This document shows positions 23,784-32,808 of a stretch of 64,000 nt of DNA, one piece after another. Within the stretch, counting starts at the first letter, position 1. Every line of letters begins with the position of its first letter. This stretch comes from Rhodothermus marinus (GTDB lineage: Bacteria; Bacteroidota; Rhodothermia; Rhodothermales; Rhodothermaceae), in assembly GCF_009936275.1 (NCBI RefSeq), contig NZ_AP019797.1, positions 2,339,890 through 2,403,889 on the forward strand, given 5' to 3'. The notes beneath the pieces are model-generated. The model saw nothing but the letters and a program-made list of their open reading frames with translations, did no database searches and was not told where the DNA came from. The position numbers were made by a program, and so were the translations under genes.

Positions 23784-26156
23784 TTAGCTGCCGGTCAGTC
23801 CCAGCCGCTGCTTGAAGTATTCCAGTGTGCGTCGCAATCCTTCGCGCCGGCTCACTTTTGGTTCCCAGCCCAGCACGCGCCGGGCCAGCGAGATATCGGG
23901 CTGACGCACCTTCGGATCGTCGGCCGGCAGCGGCTTGAAGACGATTTCACTCTTGCTGCCGGTCAGTTCGATGATTTCTTTTGCAAACTCCAGAATGGAA
24001 ATCTCCTCGGGATTACCGATGTTGACCGGCCCCACGTAGTCGCTCATGAGCAGGCGGTAGATGCCCTCGACCAGGTCGTCGATGTACTGGAACGAGCGGG
24101 TCTGGCTTCCGTCACCGTAAACCGTGATGGGCTCCCCCTTGAGCGCCTGTGTCATAAACGTCGGCAGCGCCCGCCCGTCGTCGAGCCGCATCCGGGGGCC
24201 GTAGGTGTTATGTGCACAGACGCCGTTGCCGGCTACAAAGTTTTCATAACCCTCTACGCTGAAATCGTATACATACGGCGTTGCTTTGATCGGTTCAATA
24301 GAAAGCACCTTGGCCCAGACCAGATCGCCCAGACGCGTCGCGTTCAGGCGCTGCGTAACCCCCTGATCCCACTCCAGAATGTTGAAGTTGGAAAGTTCAC
24401 AGACCGTAACACGCCAAAATGGATACCGTCGCCCCGGTCGTTTCTTGATTGTGCTTTCGTACCGCCCGACCGAGGCCACAATGCCAAAACGTAGCAGCAG
24501 GTAAGTCAGATCGGTTGCAAGCCCTTCACTGGCCGTATTGAAGGCCAGCTCCCGCACTTCAGGATAGCGGCTGTGGGTTCCGTCGCCTTCCCGATAGCCC
24601 TCCAGAAAATGCTTGACCCGCTTCAGTGGAAGCTGAAGAATCCAGGCGGGCAGCCGCAGGCTTCTGGAAGGAGCCGCTACCTGAAAAACTTCGTGAAACA
24701 GTTCATAGAGCATCCGTCCATCGACGTACAGGGCAGGCGACCGTTCCGATTGCGCCGCAATCCGACGCGGACGAATGCCCAGATGCGTCTCCAGAATATG
24801 CGCCGCCCGATCCAGTAGCCGCTCCTCCGAACTGATCATGATCCGATAGGTGCCCTTTCGGGCAAACGCATGCCCTTCCGCTACAAACAGCCCCAGTAGC
24901 CAGAGCAAATCGTCCGTAATCGGAATGTGGTTGGGTAGCGCGATACTACGCCCTGCTGTGTACAGCCGGATCCTGGCATCCTTCGGCCACGTCAGTTTTC
25001 CGGCATGCCAGAGCGCAGCCGCCACATAGAGCGGCAGATAGGCACCTTTCAGGTACTTACGATAAGCACAGCTGGCTGTATTCCGGGCGGAGCGGCTACC
25101 CTGAAAACGGCCGCTGCGTAGCAGCACGTCCAGAATAAACGCGCGTTCGCGGGCAATCACCGTCCGTAGCGAAGGCGCCTGAAGGGCATAGCGCCAGAGT
25201 TCCGGTGCTTCTCGCGTACGGATCAGATGTTCGGCCAGATTGATCGCCGTCCGGTCCTGTTCCACGACGGGCAGTCTGGCCGGAATGGCGATGTAATCTC
25301 CGACTTTTAGCTCACGCACAGGCACGGCTTCGGGCAGGCCATCGGCGCCCCGCCGGAATACGCTGTGGTCGCCCGTTACGCGAATGGACCGTCCGTAGCG
25401 GGTTCGGATAAGGTAGGCATCCTTGTTCCACGACGGGTGCTTGATGAAAGCCCGGGCCAGCCGAAGCTCCATGCGGTAGGTGCGGGGATTGAAAGCAGGG
25501 ACATAAATGCGACGGGGCACAACCAGACGCTCCTGTTCGACCGACCGCGCATAGTCTTCCACCGCCTCGACGTGCATCGTCTCATCGTTGAAAAGCACCA
25601 CAGTCTCGTCGGCCATGATGCTGTTAAAGATGCGCACGATGCGCACGTCGACGCCGTGGTAGCGGTGGTAGGCCATCGTCATGGCCTCGGCAAAGCGCTT
25701 GGCCTCGTCGTAGACGCCCCGCAGCCCCACCGGGTTGACGTTGCCCCAGTAGTCTTCGGGCTGCGGGTGCACCAGCGGATCGCCGTAGACCTCGCTGGTC
25801 GAGGCCAGCAGAAAGCGCGCACCTTTGGCCTTGGCCAGTCCCAGCGCCTTGTGCGTGCCCAGCGCCCCCACCTTGAGCGTCTGAATCGGATACTTCAGAT
25901 AGTCGGCGGGAGAGGCCGGGCTGGCAAAGTGCAGCACGTAGTCGAGCGGCCCCTCCACATAGATGAAATTCGTCACATCGTGGTGGATGAAGTGGAACCG
26001 CTCGTGGCCGATCAGATGCGCGATATTGTCCGGGGAGCCCGTGATGAAGTTATCCATGCAGATCACTTCATGGCCCTCGGCCAGAAACCGCTCGCACAGG
26101 TGCGAGCCGATGAAGCCGGCGCCCCCCGTGATCAGCGTACGCGGTGGACGACTCAT
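23784..26156 (-). CDS. UDP-glucuronate decarboxylase (UDP-xylose synthase) containing an intein
   Basis: The 790-residue frame is an extended short-chain dehydrogenase split by a 472-residue intein. The host parts total 318 residues, the normal length for bacterial UXS. Residues 1-178 carry the NAD-binding GGAGFIG (11-17), the STSEVYG segment and the catalytic Tyr149-x3-Lys153 in [12 protein letters not shown], ending in RIVRIFN. Residues 651-790 resume with [17 protein letters not shown] and contain [15 protein letters not shown] and [14 protein letters not shown]. These match UXS more closely than other epimerases; the product would be UDP-xylose from UDP-glucuronate. The frame overlaps the UDP-glucose dehydrogenase gene by four bases, so substrate and enzyme are made together. 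Activity requires removal of the intein, since the insertion lies in a conserved substrate-pocket motif. Confidence 0.92.
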   Translation of the reverse strand: MSRPPRTLITGGAGFIGSHLCERFLAEGHEVICMDNFITGSPDNIAHLIGHERFHFIHHDVTNFIYVEGPLDYVLHFASPASPADYLKYPIQTLKVGALGTHKALGLAKAKGARFLLASTSEVYGDPLVHPQPEDYWGNVNPVGLRGVYDEAKRFAEAMTMAYHRYHGVDVRIVRIFNSIMADETVVLFNDETMHVEAVEDYARSVEQERLVVPRRIYVPAFNPRTYRMELRLARAFIKHPSWNKDAYLIRTRYGRSIRVTGDHSVFRRGADGLPEAVPVRELKVGDYIAIPARLPVVEQDRTAINLAEHLIRTREAPELWRYALQAPSLRTVIARERAFILDVLLRSGRFQGSRSARNTASCAYRKYLKGAYLPLYVAAALWHAGKLTWPKDARIRLYTAGRSIALPNHIPITDDLLWLLGLFVAEGHAFARKGTYRIMISSEERLLDRAAHILETHLGIRPRRIAAQSERSPALYVDGRMLYELFHEVFQVAAPSRSLRLPAWILQLPLKRVKHFLEGYREGDGTHSRYPEVRELAFNTASEGLATDLTYLLLRFGIVASVGRYESTIKKRPGRRYPFWRVTVCELSNFNILEWDQGVTQRLNATRLGDLVWAKVLSIEPIKATPYVYDFSVEGYENFVAGNGVCAHNTYGPRMRLDDGRALPTFMTQALKGEPITVYGDGSQTRSFQYIDDLVEGIYRLLMSDYVGPVNIGNPEEISILEFAKEIIELTGSKSEIVFKPLPADDPKVRQPDISLARRVLGWEPKVSRREGLRRTLEYFKQRLGLTGS
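24207..25622 (-). mobile_element. Intein with LAGLIDADG homing endonuclease inside the UXS gene
   Basis: A 472-residue protein intron. It begins with Ser1 (SIMADETVV, block A) rather than Cys and has block B VTGDHSVF (Thr83, His86). It ends with block [18 protein letters not shown] and block G VCAHN (His471, Asn472), followed by Thr as the downstream nucleophile. Two endonuclease motifs, [12 protein letters not shown] (239-250) and [10 protein letters not shown] (339-348), mark a DOD-type LAGLIDADG enzyme; the catalytic acidic positions are Glu and Asp, so it may still cut. Removing it joins IFN to TYGPRM without gaps, and both boundaries were checked at codon level (AGC at 25620-25622, AAC at 24207-24209). 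This class-1 layout supports autocatalytic splicing. Confidence 0.95.
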
Positions 26157-27553
26157 GCGCCTGTTTTTCCGTCGGTTGTGCTTGAACTGGCCAGCAGCGC
26201 CGGATCCGGGTTGGCATGCGGTGGATAGTGCGGCCGGCCGATCGAGTAGTACTCAAAGCCCATCTCGGCCATCCGCTTCGGATGGTACAGGTTACGGCCG
26301 TCAAAGATCAGCGGCCGCGCCAGCCGATCCCGCATGCGCTGAAAGTCCGGTCGCCGGAACTCGTTCCACTCCGTGCAGATGATCAGCGCCTCGGCACCGT
26401 CGAGCGCCTCGTACATGCCCGGTGCATACGTGAGTGCATCGCCAAAGACGGCCCGCGTGTTTTCCATCGCTTCCGGATCGAACACCACGATATCGGCGCC
26501 GTGCTCCAGCAGCTTGCGAATGATCACATGCGAGGGGGCCTCGCGCACATCGTCGGTGTTCGCCTTGAAGGCCAGGCCCCAGACGGCCAGCCGACGCCCT
26601 TCGAGCTGCCCGTTGAAGTAGTCGTAGACGCGCTCGGCCAGCAACCGCCGCTGCCGCTCGTTGACGTCGAGCACAGCCTTCAGAATCTGAAACGCGTAGC
26701 CGTACTCCTCGGCCGTGCGCGCCAGCGCCTTGACGTCTTTCGGGAAGCAACTGCCGCCAAAGCCAATTCCGGCGTAAAGGAACTGCTTGCCGATGCGGCT
26801 GTCGAGGCCGATCCCGCGCCGCACTTCGTCGACGTTGGCCCCGACCCGTTCGCACACGTTGGCGATCTCGTTCATGAACGTAATCTTCGTCGCCAGGAAG
26901 GCATTGGCCGCGTACTTGGTCATCTCCGAGCTGCGCTCGTCCATGACCAGGATCGGGTTGCCCTGGCGCACGAACGGCTCGTAGAGCTGCGTCATGATCT
27001 CCGCCGCTCGCGGGCTGCGCGTGCCGATGATCACGCGCTCAGGCTTCATGAAGTCGTCGACGGCCACGCCCTCCCGGAGAAATTCTGGATTGGAGACCAC
27101 ATCGAACTGCTCGCCGGCCTTCAGTCCGTAGGACTCGAAAATCTCCCGCACGCGGTCGGCCGTTCCCACGGGCACCGTGCTCTTGTTGACGATGATCTTG
27201 TAGCCGGTCTCCGGATGGGCGGCCATCCACCGGGCGATCTGATCGGCGACGCCCAGCACATAGGAGAGATCGGCCGAGCCGTCTTCGCCCGGGGGTGTGG
27301 GCAGCGCCAGAAAGATCACCTCGCTTTCGGGCAGGGCGTCTTCCAGCGACGTGGTGAAGTGCAGCCGGCCTTCCCGCCGGTTACGCTCGTAGTAGATTTC
27401 CAGACCGGGCTCAAAGATGGGCAACTCGCCCCGGTTCAATTTTTCGATCTTACGGGCATCGATGTCCACGCAGACCACCTCGTTGCCCATTTCGGCAAAA
27501 CAGGTGCCGGTCACCAGACCGACGTACCCCGTACCAACAATGGCCAGCTTCAT
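26153..27553 (-). CDS. ugd: UDP-glucose 6-dehydrogenase
   Basis: Oxidises UDP-glucose to UDP-glucuronate with two NAD+. The 466-residue protein has the N-terminal Rossmann motif GTGYVG (7-12), the STVPVGT loop near residue 125, SNPEFLREG near residue 154, and the catalytic cysteine Cys269 in [11 protein letters not shown]. The C-terminal UDP-binding domain follows from about residue 320 ([20 protein letters not shown]). About 30 extra residues at the C-terminus (after [11 protein letters not shown]) are a low-complexity tail. It is the first gene of the run ugd-uxs-permease-PAPS synthase and overlaps uxs by four bases. The 427 bases upstream contain no gene. Confidence 0.96.
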   Translation of the reverse strand: MKLAIVGTGYVGLVTGTCFAEMGNEVVCVDIDARKIEKLNRGELPIFEPGLEIYYERNRREGRLHFTTSLEDALPESEVIFLALPTPPGEDGSADLSYVLGVADQIARWMAAHPETGYKIIVNKSTVPVGTADRVREIFESYGLKAGEQFDVVSNPEFLREGVAVDDFMKPERVIIGTRSPRAAEIMTQLYEPFVRQGNPILVMDERSSEMTKYAANAFLATKITFMNEIANVCERVGANVDEVRRGIGLDSRIGKQFLYAGIGFGGSCFPKDVKALARTAEEYGYAFQILKAVLDVNERQRRLLAERVYDYFNGQLEGRRLAVWGLAFKANTDDVREAPSHVIIRKLLEHGADIVVFDPEAMENTRAVFGDALTYAPGMYEALDGAEALIICTEWNEFRRPDFQRMRDRLARPLIFDGRNLYHPKRMAEMGFEYYSIGRPHYPPHANPDPALLASSSTTDGKTGA

Positions 27554-27808
27554 GTTACCTCTTATGTTTTACCCCGGGTCACTCCAGCGCTGTAAGAAAA
27601 GCCACGCGGTGCCTCCACGCATGCGCCTGTGGCGAATGTGCCCCTGCACTTTTTGCGTGCCTCTGTCAGACAGTTCGGCGGATTAACGCGGAAGTAAAGC
27701 CTGAAGATGCCATTTTGCTGCGATGCGCGCGCTTTTCATGAAAATCCCGTCGAGGTGTGCCTTCAGCATGTCCGTGTGGCAGGTCGACACTGCGAACGTG
27801 CATACATC

Positions 27809-27882
27809 GGCGGACACAAAGGTCCGCCCCTACATGGTGAAAACGGTATCGCTTGCCCGGTAGGGGCGTCGCGCCGTGTGCT
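27809..27882. repeat. Bipartite palindromic intergenic repeat, copy 2
   Basis: Within the 427-base gene-free region between ugd and the LytT-like regulator, GGCGGACACAAAGGTCCGCC runs into CCCTAC, and after about 26 bases GTAGGGGCG begins the facing half (ending near CGCGCCGTGTG). The organisation matches the copies near 2.1 and 57.5 kb. Apart from this element and a presumed ugd promoter nothing was recognised in the gap. Confidence 0.6.
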
Positions 27883-27980
27883 TTCGAGGATGCCGCGCAC
27901 AGGCACCGGGATACCCGGCCGGTCCGAAGGGTCCCGGGATTTTCATCTAACCGCCAGGCCGTTTCTCCGGCATCCGACGA

Positions 27981-28781
27981 TCACCCGGCATGCAGGCCCA
28001 GTCGGCGTTCCAGCGCTTCGCGGCGGCTGCGGCTGACCTTCAGGCGCACGCCGTTTTTCAGACGCACGGCATAGCGACCGCCGGCGCCACGGAGGAGCAC
28101 GTCAATCAGGTCAATCCGCACGATGGCGGACCGATGGATCCGGATGAACAGGTCCGGATCGAGCCGCTCCTCGAGCGTCTGCATCTGCTCACGGATCACG
28201 TACACCTGGTCACCCACGTGCAGCTCGGCATAGGGCCCACTGGCCGTGATGTAGTCGATCTGTCGGACCGGAATGACGCGCACCTGGCCGCGCATTTCGA
28301 CGGCAATGCGTTCCAGGTATTTCGAAGGCTTCGGCGGCGCCGCAGGCCGGTCGTCCTGCAGGAGTTGCAGCAGACGCTCGCGCAGCGCCTCCACTTCCCG
28401 AAGTTTCAGCAGGCGGCGGGCGCGCTCCAGCGCCTGTTCGAAACGCTCGTCGTCGAAGGGTTTGAGCAGGTAGTCGATGGCCGCCACCTCGAAGGCTTTG
28501 AGCGCGTACTGGTCGTAGGCCGTCACGAAGATGGTGACGGGCATCCGCTCGGGACCGATCTCGCGCACCACGTCGAGACCGGTCATACCTGGCATCTGCA
28601 CGTCGAGGAAGACCAGGTCGGGTTGCAGCGTGCGAATGGCTTCGACAGCTTCTCGGCCGCTCGTGGCCTGTCCGACCACTTCGATGTCCTCGCGGCCTTC
28701 GAGCAGGTCCAGCAGACGCTGACGAGCCAGCGGCTCGTCGTCGACGATCAGGACACGTAGCGGACGGTCAGGTGTCGGCAT
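27981..28781 (-). CDS. LytTR-family response regulator
   Basis: A 266-residue DNA-binding regulator. The receiver domain (about 8-125) has the acidic pair VDDE (14-16), phospho-acceptor Asp60 in LVFLDVQMPG, Thr in VTAYD and Lys in LLKPFDDERF. The LytTR domain fills residues about 155-260, with IDYITASGPYAELHV and the recognition segment RSAIVRIDLIDVLL. LytTR proteins bind direct repeats upstream of targets, often genes for extracellular products. Its start overlaps the end of the LytS-like kinase gene by 14 bases, so the two form one translationally coupled pair. Targets are unknown. Confidence 0.93.
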   Translation of the reverse strand: MPTPDRPLRVLIVDDEPLARQRLLDLLEGREDIEVVGQATSGREAVEAIRTLQPDLVFLDVQMPGMTGLDVVREIGPERMPVTIFVTAYDQYALKAFEVAAIDYLLKPFDDERFEQALERARRLLKLREVEALRERLLQLLQDDRPAAPPKPSKYLERIAVEMRGQVRVIPVRQIDYITASGPYAELHVGDQVYVIREQMQTLEERLDPDLFIRIHRSAIVRIDLIDVLLRGAGGRYAVRLKNGVRLKVSRSRREALERRLGLHAG

Positions 28782-29937
28782 GGGCGCTCACGTGCAGGTC
28801 AGCTGCTGTATGATACGGCAAACTAATGCAGACTTCCACGCCGCCCTCCGGGGGCTGACGCAGCTCCATCCGGTAGGCGTCGCCGTAGAGTCCCTCCAGA
28901 CGGGCCCGGGTGTTGCGCAGTCCCAACCCTTCCTGCCACTGTCCGTTGCCGGAGAGGCCCGGACCGTTGTCGCGCACGTACAGCCAGAGCTGATCGCCTT
29001 CGCGCCAGGCGCGCAGCGTGATGCGCCCGGTCGTTTCGAGACGGCTTATCCCATGCTTGATGGCGTTTTCCACGATGGGCTGCAGGATTAGATTCGGCAC
29101 CAGCGCATCCAGCACGTCCGGGTCGATTTCCTGCTTCACCTCCAGCCGCCCCTGAAAGCGAATCTGTTGAATGTCGAGGTAACCCTGCAGAAAGCGCAGC
29201 TCCTGAGAGAGCGGCACCTCCTGTGCCCCGCTTTCGTCGAGCGTGTAGCGCAAGAGCTCGCTCAGTCGTGCGATCATGTGCCGCACGCCTTTCGGGTCGC
29301 GCTCGACCAGCGCCGAGATGGCGTGCAGCGTGTTGAAGAGAAAGTGCGGGTTGAGCTGCATGCGCAGCGCCTGCAGCCGGGCTTCGGTCAGGCGCGCCTG
29401 CAGGTCGGCCGCCTGCGCTCGGAGCTGGGCGGCTTCCTGCTGGCGCTGCTGGTAGCGGACGAAGTAGTCCCGGGCAAAGCCGGCCGCCAGCACGGCAAAG
29501 AAGGTCACCAGGTCGTTGATGAACCAGAAGTGGCGAATGCCCTCCAGCAGGTCAGCACGGCCACGTCGCCAGGGTAATTGATAGACGTAAAGGTAAAGGA
29601 AGTCCACCCAGACTTCCATCAGCAACGCCACGGCCAGCCCGATGCCCAGCAGGAGCAGCAAGCGACCGACCCACCGGGGACGATCGAAAGCCATTCGCCG
29701 ACTCAGCCAGAAGATACCCGGCGTCAGCAGCGCCCAGGTGTAAAACTCCGAAAAGATGTGCAGGACCTGCCGGCGCACCAGCGACGCTTCCTGTCCGGCC
29801 CAGCGGGGATCCAGCAGTCTACCCGTCGCTACCAGCACGGCCAGAAACGTCCAGAACAGCCAGATCACCAGCACCTCTACCCAGCGTCGCCGCAGGAATC
29901 CTGTCCCGGCGCTTTTTGCTTCGTGCAAGGCGGCCAT
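28768..29937 (-). CDS. LytS/YehU-type sensor histidine kinase
   Basis: A membrane kinase of 389 residues from the ATG at 29937; an ATG at 29988 would add 17 charged residues. Four hydrophobic helices occupy the first 150 residues. A coiled-coil linker follows, then the His_kinase domain with the phospho-acceptor in MQLNPHFLFNTLHAIS and the HATPase domain with VENAIKHGI and DNGPGLSGNG. The partner response regulator overlaps its 3' end by 14 bases. There is no separate periplasmic sensing domain, so the signal is probably sensed in or near the membrane. The divergent neighbour is a secreted type IX-type protein, a possible target by position only. Confidence 0.91.
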   Translation of the reverse strand: MAALHEAKSAGTGFLRRRWVEVLVIWLFWTFLAVLVATGRLLDPRWAGQEASLVRRQVLHIFSEFYTWALLTPGIFWLSRRMAFDRPRWVGRLLLLLGIGLAVALLMEVWVDFLYLYVYQLPWRRGRADLLEGIRHFWFINDLVTFFAVLAAGFARDYFVRYQQRQQEAAQLRAQAADLQARLTEARLQALRMQLNPHFLFNTLHAISALVERDPKGVRHMIARLSELLRYTLDESGAQEVPLSQELRFLQGYLDIQQIRFQGRLEVKQEIDPDVLDALVPNLILQPIVENAIKHGISRLETTGRITLRAWREGDQLWLYVRDNGPGLSGNGQWQEGLGLRNTRARLEGLYGDAYRMELRQPPEGGVEVCISLPYHTAADLHVSAHADT

Positions 29938-30191
29938 GTATTTCCGTTTCGCTGTGAATGACCAGAACTGAAACGCCCGGATTTTCAAAAGGTCGCCTCT
30001 GTTGCATGAGCTGCACCGATGGGTTTATGAATGGCACCACCCTGCTTTATGGCACAACTTTACCATATTTTCACAAACAATCGGTTACGACTTTGCCGTG
30101 CTGTTGTCTTTCTCGTCAGCAGTGCGGGCTGCTGGCCGTTCTCGCGCCCGCTTTTGCCGACATCGATTGCGAAAGCCATTCACATCGGGCC

Positions 30192-32681
30192 ATGAAACGG
30201 CAACTCCTCGGGTTTCTGGTCGTTCTGTGCGCCTTACCCGTCTATGCCCAGACGGTCCTCTTTCAGGAGTCGGTCGACACGACCGGAGCGCTTCCAGTCG
30301 GCTGGCTGGCGCGCCGCTGGACAACGACCGACCAGACGCCGTCGCCGGGCTCCGGCGGATTCAGCTTCGCATTGCAGGGGCGCCAGGCGGATCGGCTCTG
30401 CACGCCGGTGTTCGATGCGCGGGCGGCCACCCCGGACACGCTGTCCTATCTGGCGCGCCGGACGGGCTCGTATCCGGCGTTGCATCTGGTTGTGCGGGCA
30501 TCCGTGGACGGCGGCCACACGTTTCCTTACGTCGTCGCGGCGGCCGGCGAGGCCCTACCGGAGGCCGATGGCAGCTGGACGGCGCTGCGCTTTCCCCTAT
30601 CGCCTGAACTGTCGGGCACGCCGGCCCTGCAACTCTGCTTCGATGCCTTCGGAGGCACCAGCTCCAGCGCCCGCGTACAACTGGACGACATTACCTTACA
30701 GGGCACGGGGCAACTGCGCCGGTGGCCGCTGGCCGCATGGCCTGCGCACATCGATGCGGGCTTTGTGGCGGTGGGCGATACCGTGTCGCTGCCGCTTCAG
30801 GTACGTAACCAGACCGACAGTACGCTGATCGTCACGCTGCCGGCGCCGCCATCGCCCTGGTGGCTGTCACGAAGCGCCGTGGTCCTGCTGCCCCACCAGA
30901 CCGACACGTTGACCCTTTTCGTGGCTCCCGCCCTGGCCGATACGTTTGCAGTCACCTGGGGGATACCGCTGGAAGGCGACACGTTCTCGGTGTCCCTGCA
31001 TGTTACCTCGACGCCTCCGCTCCATGCGCTGGGCTGGCATACGCCAACCATTGCAGCCCGCGCGCAGGATACCGTGCAACTGGGATTGCAGCTTCAGCTT
31101 TCGGGAGAGGCGACCGCCCTGCAGGGGCTGCTGGTGACCGCCCTGTTGCCAGCGCACAGGCTGACCTATCTGGAGACGCTACCCGGCGCCTCGCTACCAA
31201 ATCCGACGCAGTGGACGCTGCAGACTGTCCAGCGTGGCGACACGCTACAGGTTTTGCTGCTAGGTGAGGGCATCCATGCGCTACCTGCTGGAAGTTATCC
31301 GGAATTGCTGCGGCTCCAAATGGTGCCCGGCGACGTGCCGGACACGACCCGTCTGATCCTGACACTGAACACTTTGCAGGCCACCACGGCCACTCCAGAG
31401 GCTGCTCCCATGGTGCTGGCGCTCCACCCGCGGCGCCTGCATCTCACGGTGCGTCCGCGTACGGCGCAGGCCGTCCTTTTTCCGGATACGCTGCGGTTAC
31501 CGATCACCGTGGTCGGAAGCCGCCGGACGGCCACCGCCTACCTGAGCAATCCCGGCGGCGAGCGCACGCTCCACGCCCGTGTCCTTCCTCCCTCGGATCC
31601 CACGCTGACCGTCGCGCCCGACTCGCTGGCCGTCGCGCCGGACGATACGGCCCGGCTGACGATCACCTTTCGGCCCACCCTCCGTGAATTCGGCTATCGC
31701 GTGGCGACCGTGCACGTCCGGCACGACGGACTGGGCACGGACACGCTGCTTGTGGTCGAAGCAACCGGCGTCGGCGGACTTGGCGACGCCACCGAAGAAG
31801 GTGCCGTGGACGTGGCCGATCTGCAGCGGGGCATCCGGTTCGTGCTTGCGCAGGAAGCGCCGGAAGCACAGGATCGGCTGGTGCTCGACGTGGCGCCGTT
31901 TCCGTACGGGGACGGTCGGTTGCAGCTCGACGATCTGAGCGTACTGGTACAGGCCATCGCGCGTAACGCCTGGCCCGACGGTCACCCGCTTCCGGTGCCT
32001 CCCCCCACACCGTCAGCGGCCGGCAAGCAGGAGGCGCCCATCGTCTTCCGTCCGGTCGTCGAGGCCGACGGACGCCTGCATCTGGAGATCGACGCCCCGC
32101 AACCCTTCGGCGCGCTGCAGCTCGCGTTGCCGCCCATCGTCTGCGATACAGGTAGCGTCACCGTACCGCCCGAGGCCCGCCTGCTGGCCGAAACCACGCC
32201 GGACCGTCTCACGCTCCTGCTCTATCGCCTCGACGGGGCTTCCTTTGCGCCGGGACGTTACCGGCTGGGTGTCCTGGAGACGGAGCGGGCCGATACGCTG
32301 CGCCCCGTGCGCTGGGTGGCCGTCGACGAGACCGGCCGCTATCTGCCCACGGCCGTTCAGCCGGCCGAAGGCACCGGGGTCGTGTCCGTTTCCGAAGCAC
32401 CCGTTTTCTTTCCGCCCTATCCGCAACCGTTCTTCGTCGGCCAGCACAGCGCGCTGGTGATCGCCGGCGAACTCCCGGCCCCGAGCCCCTTCATACTGGA
32501 GGTCTTCGACCTGCTGGGACGCCGGCTGGCCGTCGAGCAGGGCCAGCTCCCCGGTGGATCGTTCCGGTACCGCTGGGAGGTTCGCGATGCGCAGGGGCAT
32601 CGGCTGGCGCCCGGACTCTATCTACTGCGTCTGCGAACGTCTTCCCACACCCGGACCTTTCCGCTCGTCGTGCTTCGCTGA
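30192..32681 (+). CDS. Secreted protein with dockerin-like motifs and type IX-type C-terminal sorting domain
   Basis: An 829-residue exported protein starting at ATG 30192, directly before a signal peptide (MKRQLLGFLVVLCALPVYAQ); the longer open frame upstream lacks one. The N-terminal 160 residues resemble a jelly-roll module of the choice-of-anchor type. The middle has immunoglobulin-like and ASPM/HYDIN-like segments (DTARLTITFRPTLREFGYR). Around residues 530-590 are two short Ca-binding-like repeats (EGAVDVADLQRGIRFVL and GDGRLQLDDLSVLVQAI) resembling a dockerin. The last 85 residues (YPQPFF..., VFDLLGRRLAV, APGLYLLRLRT) match the FlgD-like C-terminal signal used by type IX secretion. The likely place is the cell surface or medium; no enzyme domain was seen. 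Confidence 0.78.
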   Translation: MKRQLLGFLVVLCALPVYAQTVLFQESVDTTGALPVGWLARRWTTTDQTPSPGSGGFSFALQGRQADRLCTPVFDARAATPDTLSYLARRTGSYPALHLVVRASVDGGHTFPYVVAAAGEALPEADGSWTALRFPLSPELSGTPALQLCFDAFGGTSSSARVQLDDITLQGTGQLRRWPLAAWPAHIDAGFVAVGDTVSLPLQVRNQTDSTLIVTLPAPPSPWWLSRSAVVLLPHQTDTLTLFVAPALADTFAVTWGIPLEGDTFSVSLHVTSTPPLHALGWHTPTIAARAQDTVQLGLQLQLSGEATALQGLLVTALLPAHRLTYLETLPGASLPNPTQWTLQTVQRGDTLQVLLLGEGIHALPAGSYPELLRLQMVPGDVPDTTRLILTLNTLQATTATPEAAPMVLALHPRRLHLTVRPRTAQAVLFPDTLRLPITVVGSRRTATAYLSNPGGERTLHARVLPPSDPTLTVAPDSLAVAPDDTARLTITFRPTLREFGYRVATVHVRHDGLGTDTLLVVEATGVGGLGDATEEGAVDVADLQRGIRFVLAQEAPEAQDRLVLDVAPFPYGDGRLQLDDLSVLVQAIARNAWPDGHPLPVPPPTPSAAGKQEAPIVFRPVVEADGRLHLEIDAPQPFGALQLALPPIVCDTGSVTVPPEARLLAETTPDRLTLLLYRLDGASFAPGRYRLGVLETERADTLRPVRWVAVDETGRYLPTAVQPAEGTGVVSVSEAPVFFPPYPQPFFVGQHSALVIAGELPAPSPFILEVFDLLGRRLAVEQGQLPGGSFRYRWEVRDAQGHRLAPGLYLLRLRTSSHTRTFPLVVLR

Positions 32682-32808
32682 ATCGCGCATCCATAGCGCC
32701 TGCGTGCCGTTCGTAACAGTTCGGTGCAGCTCGTACCAGCGGCTGTATCCCGCCGTTTGGCCTGTTGTATAAGGAGATGCAGGCAAACGAAAACAACAGG
32801 TACGAGAC

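Noticed and set aside
23784..26156. Reading the UXS frame as a natural multidomain fusion
   Set aside because: The insert splits one catalytic fold inside a conserved motif and has intein blocks A, B, F and G at the expected places; a domain fusion would not interrupt the fold.
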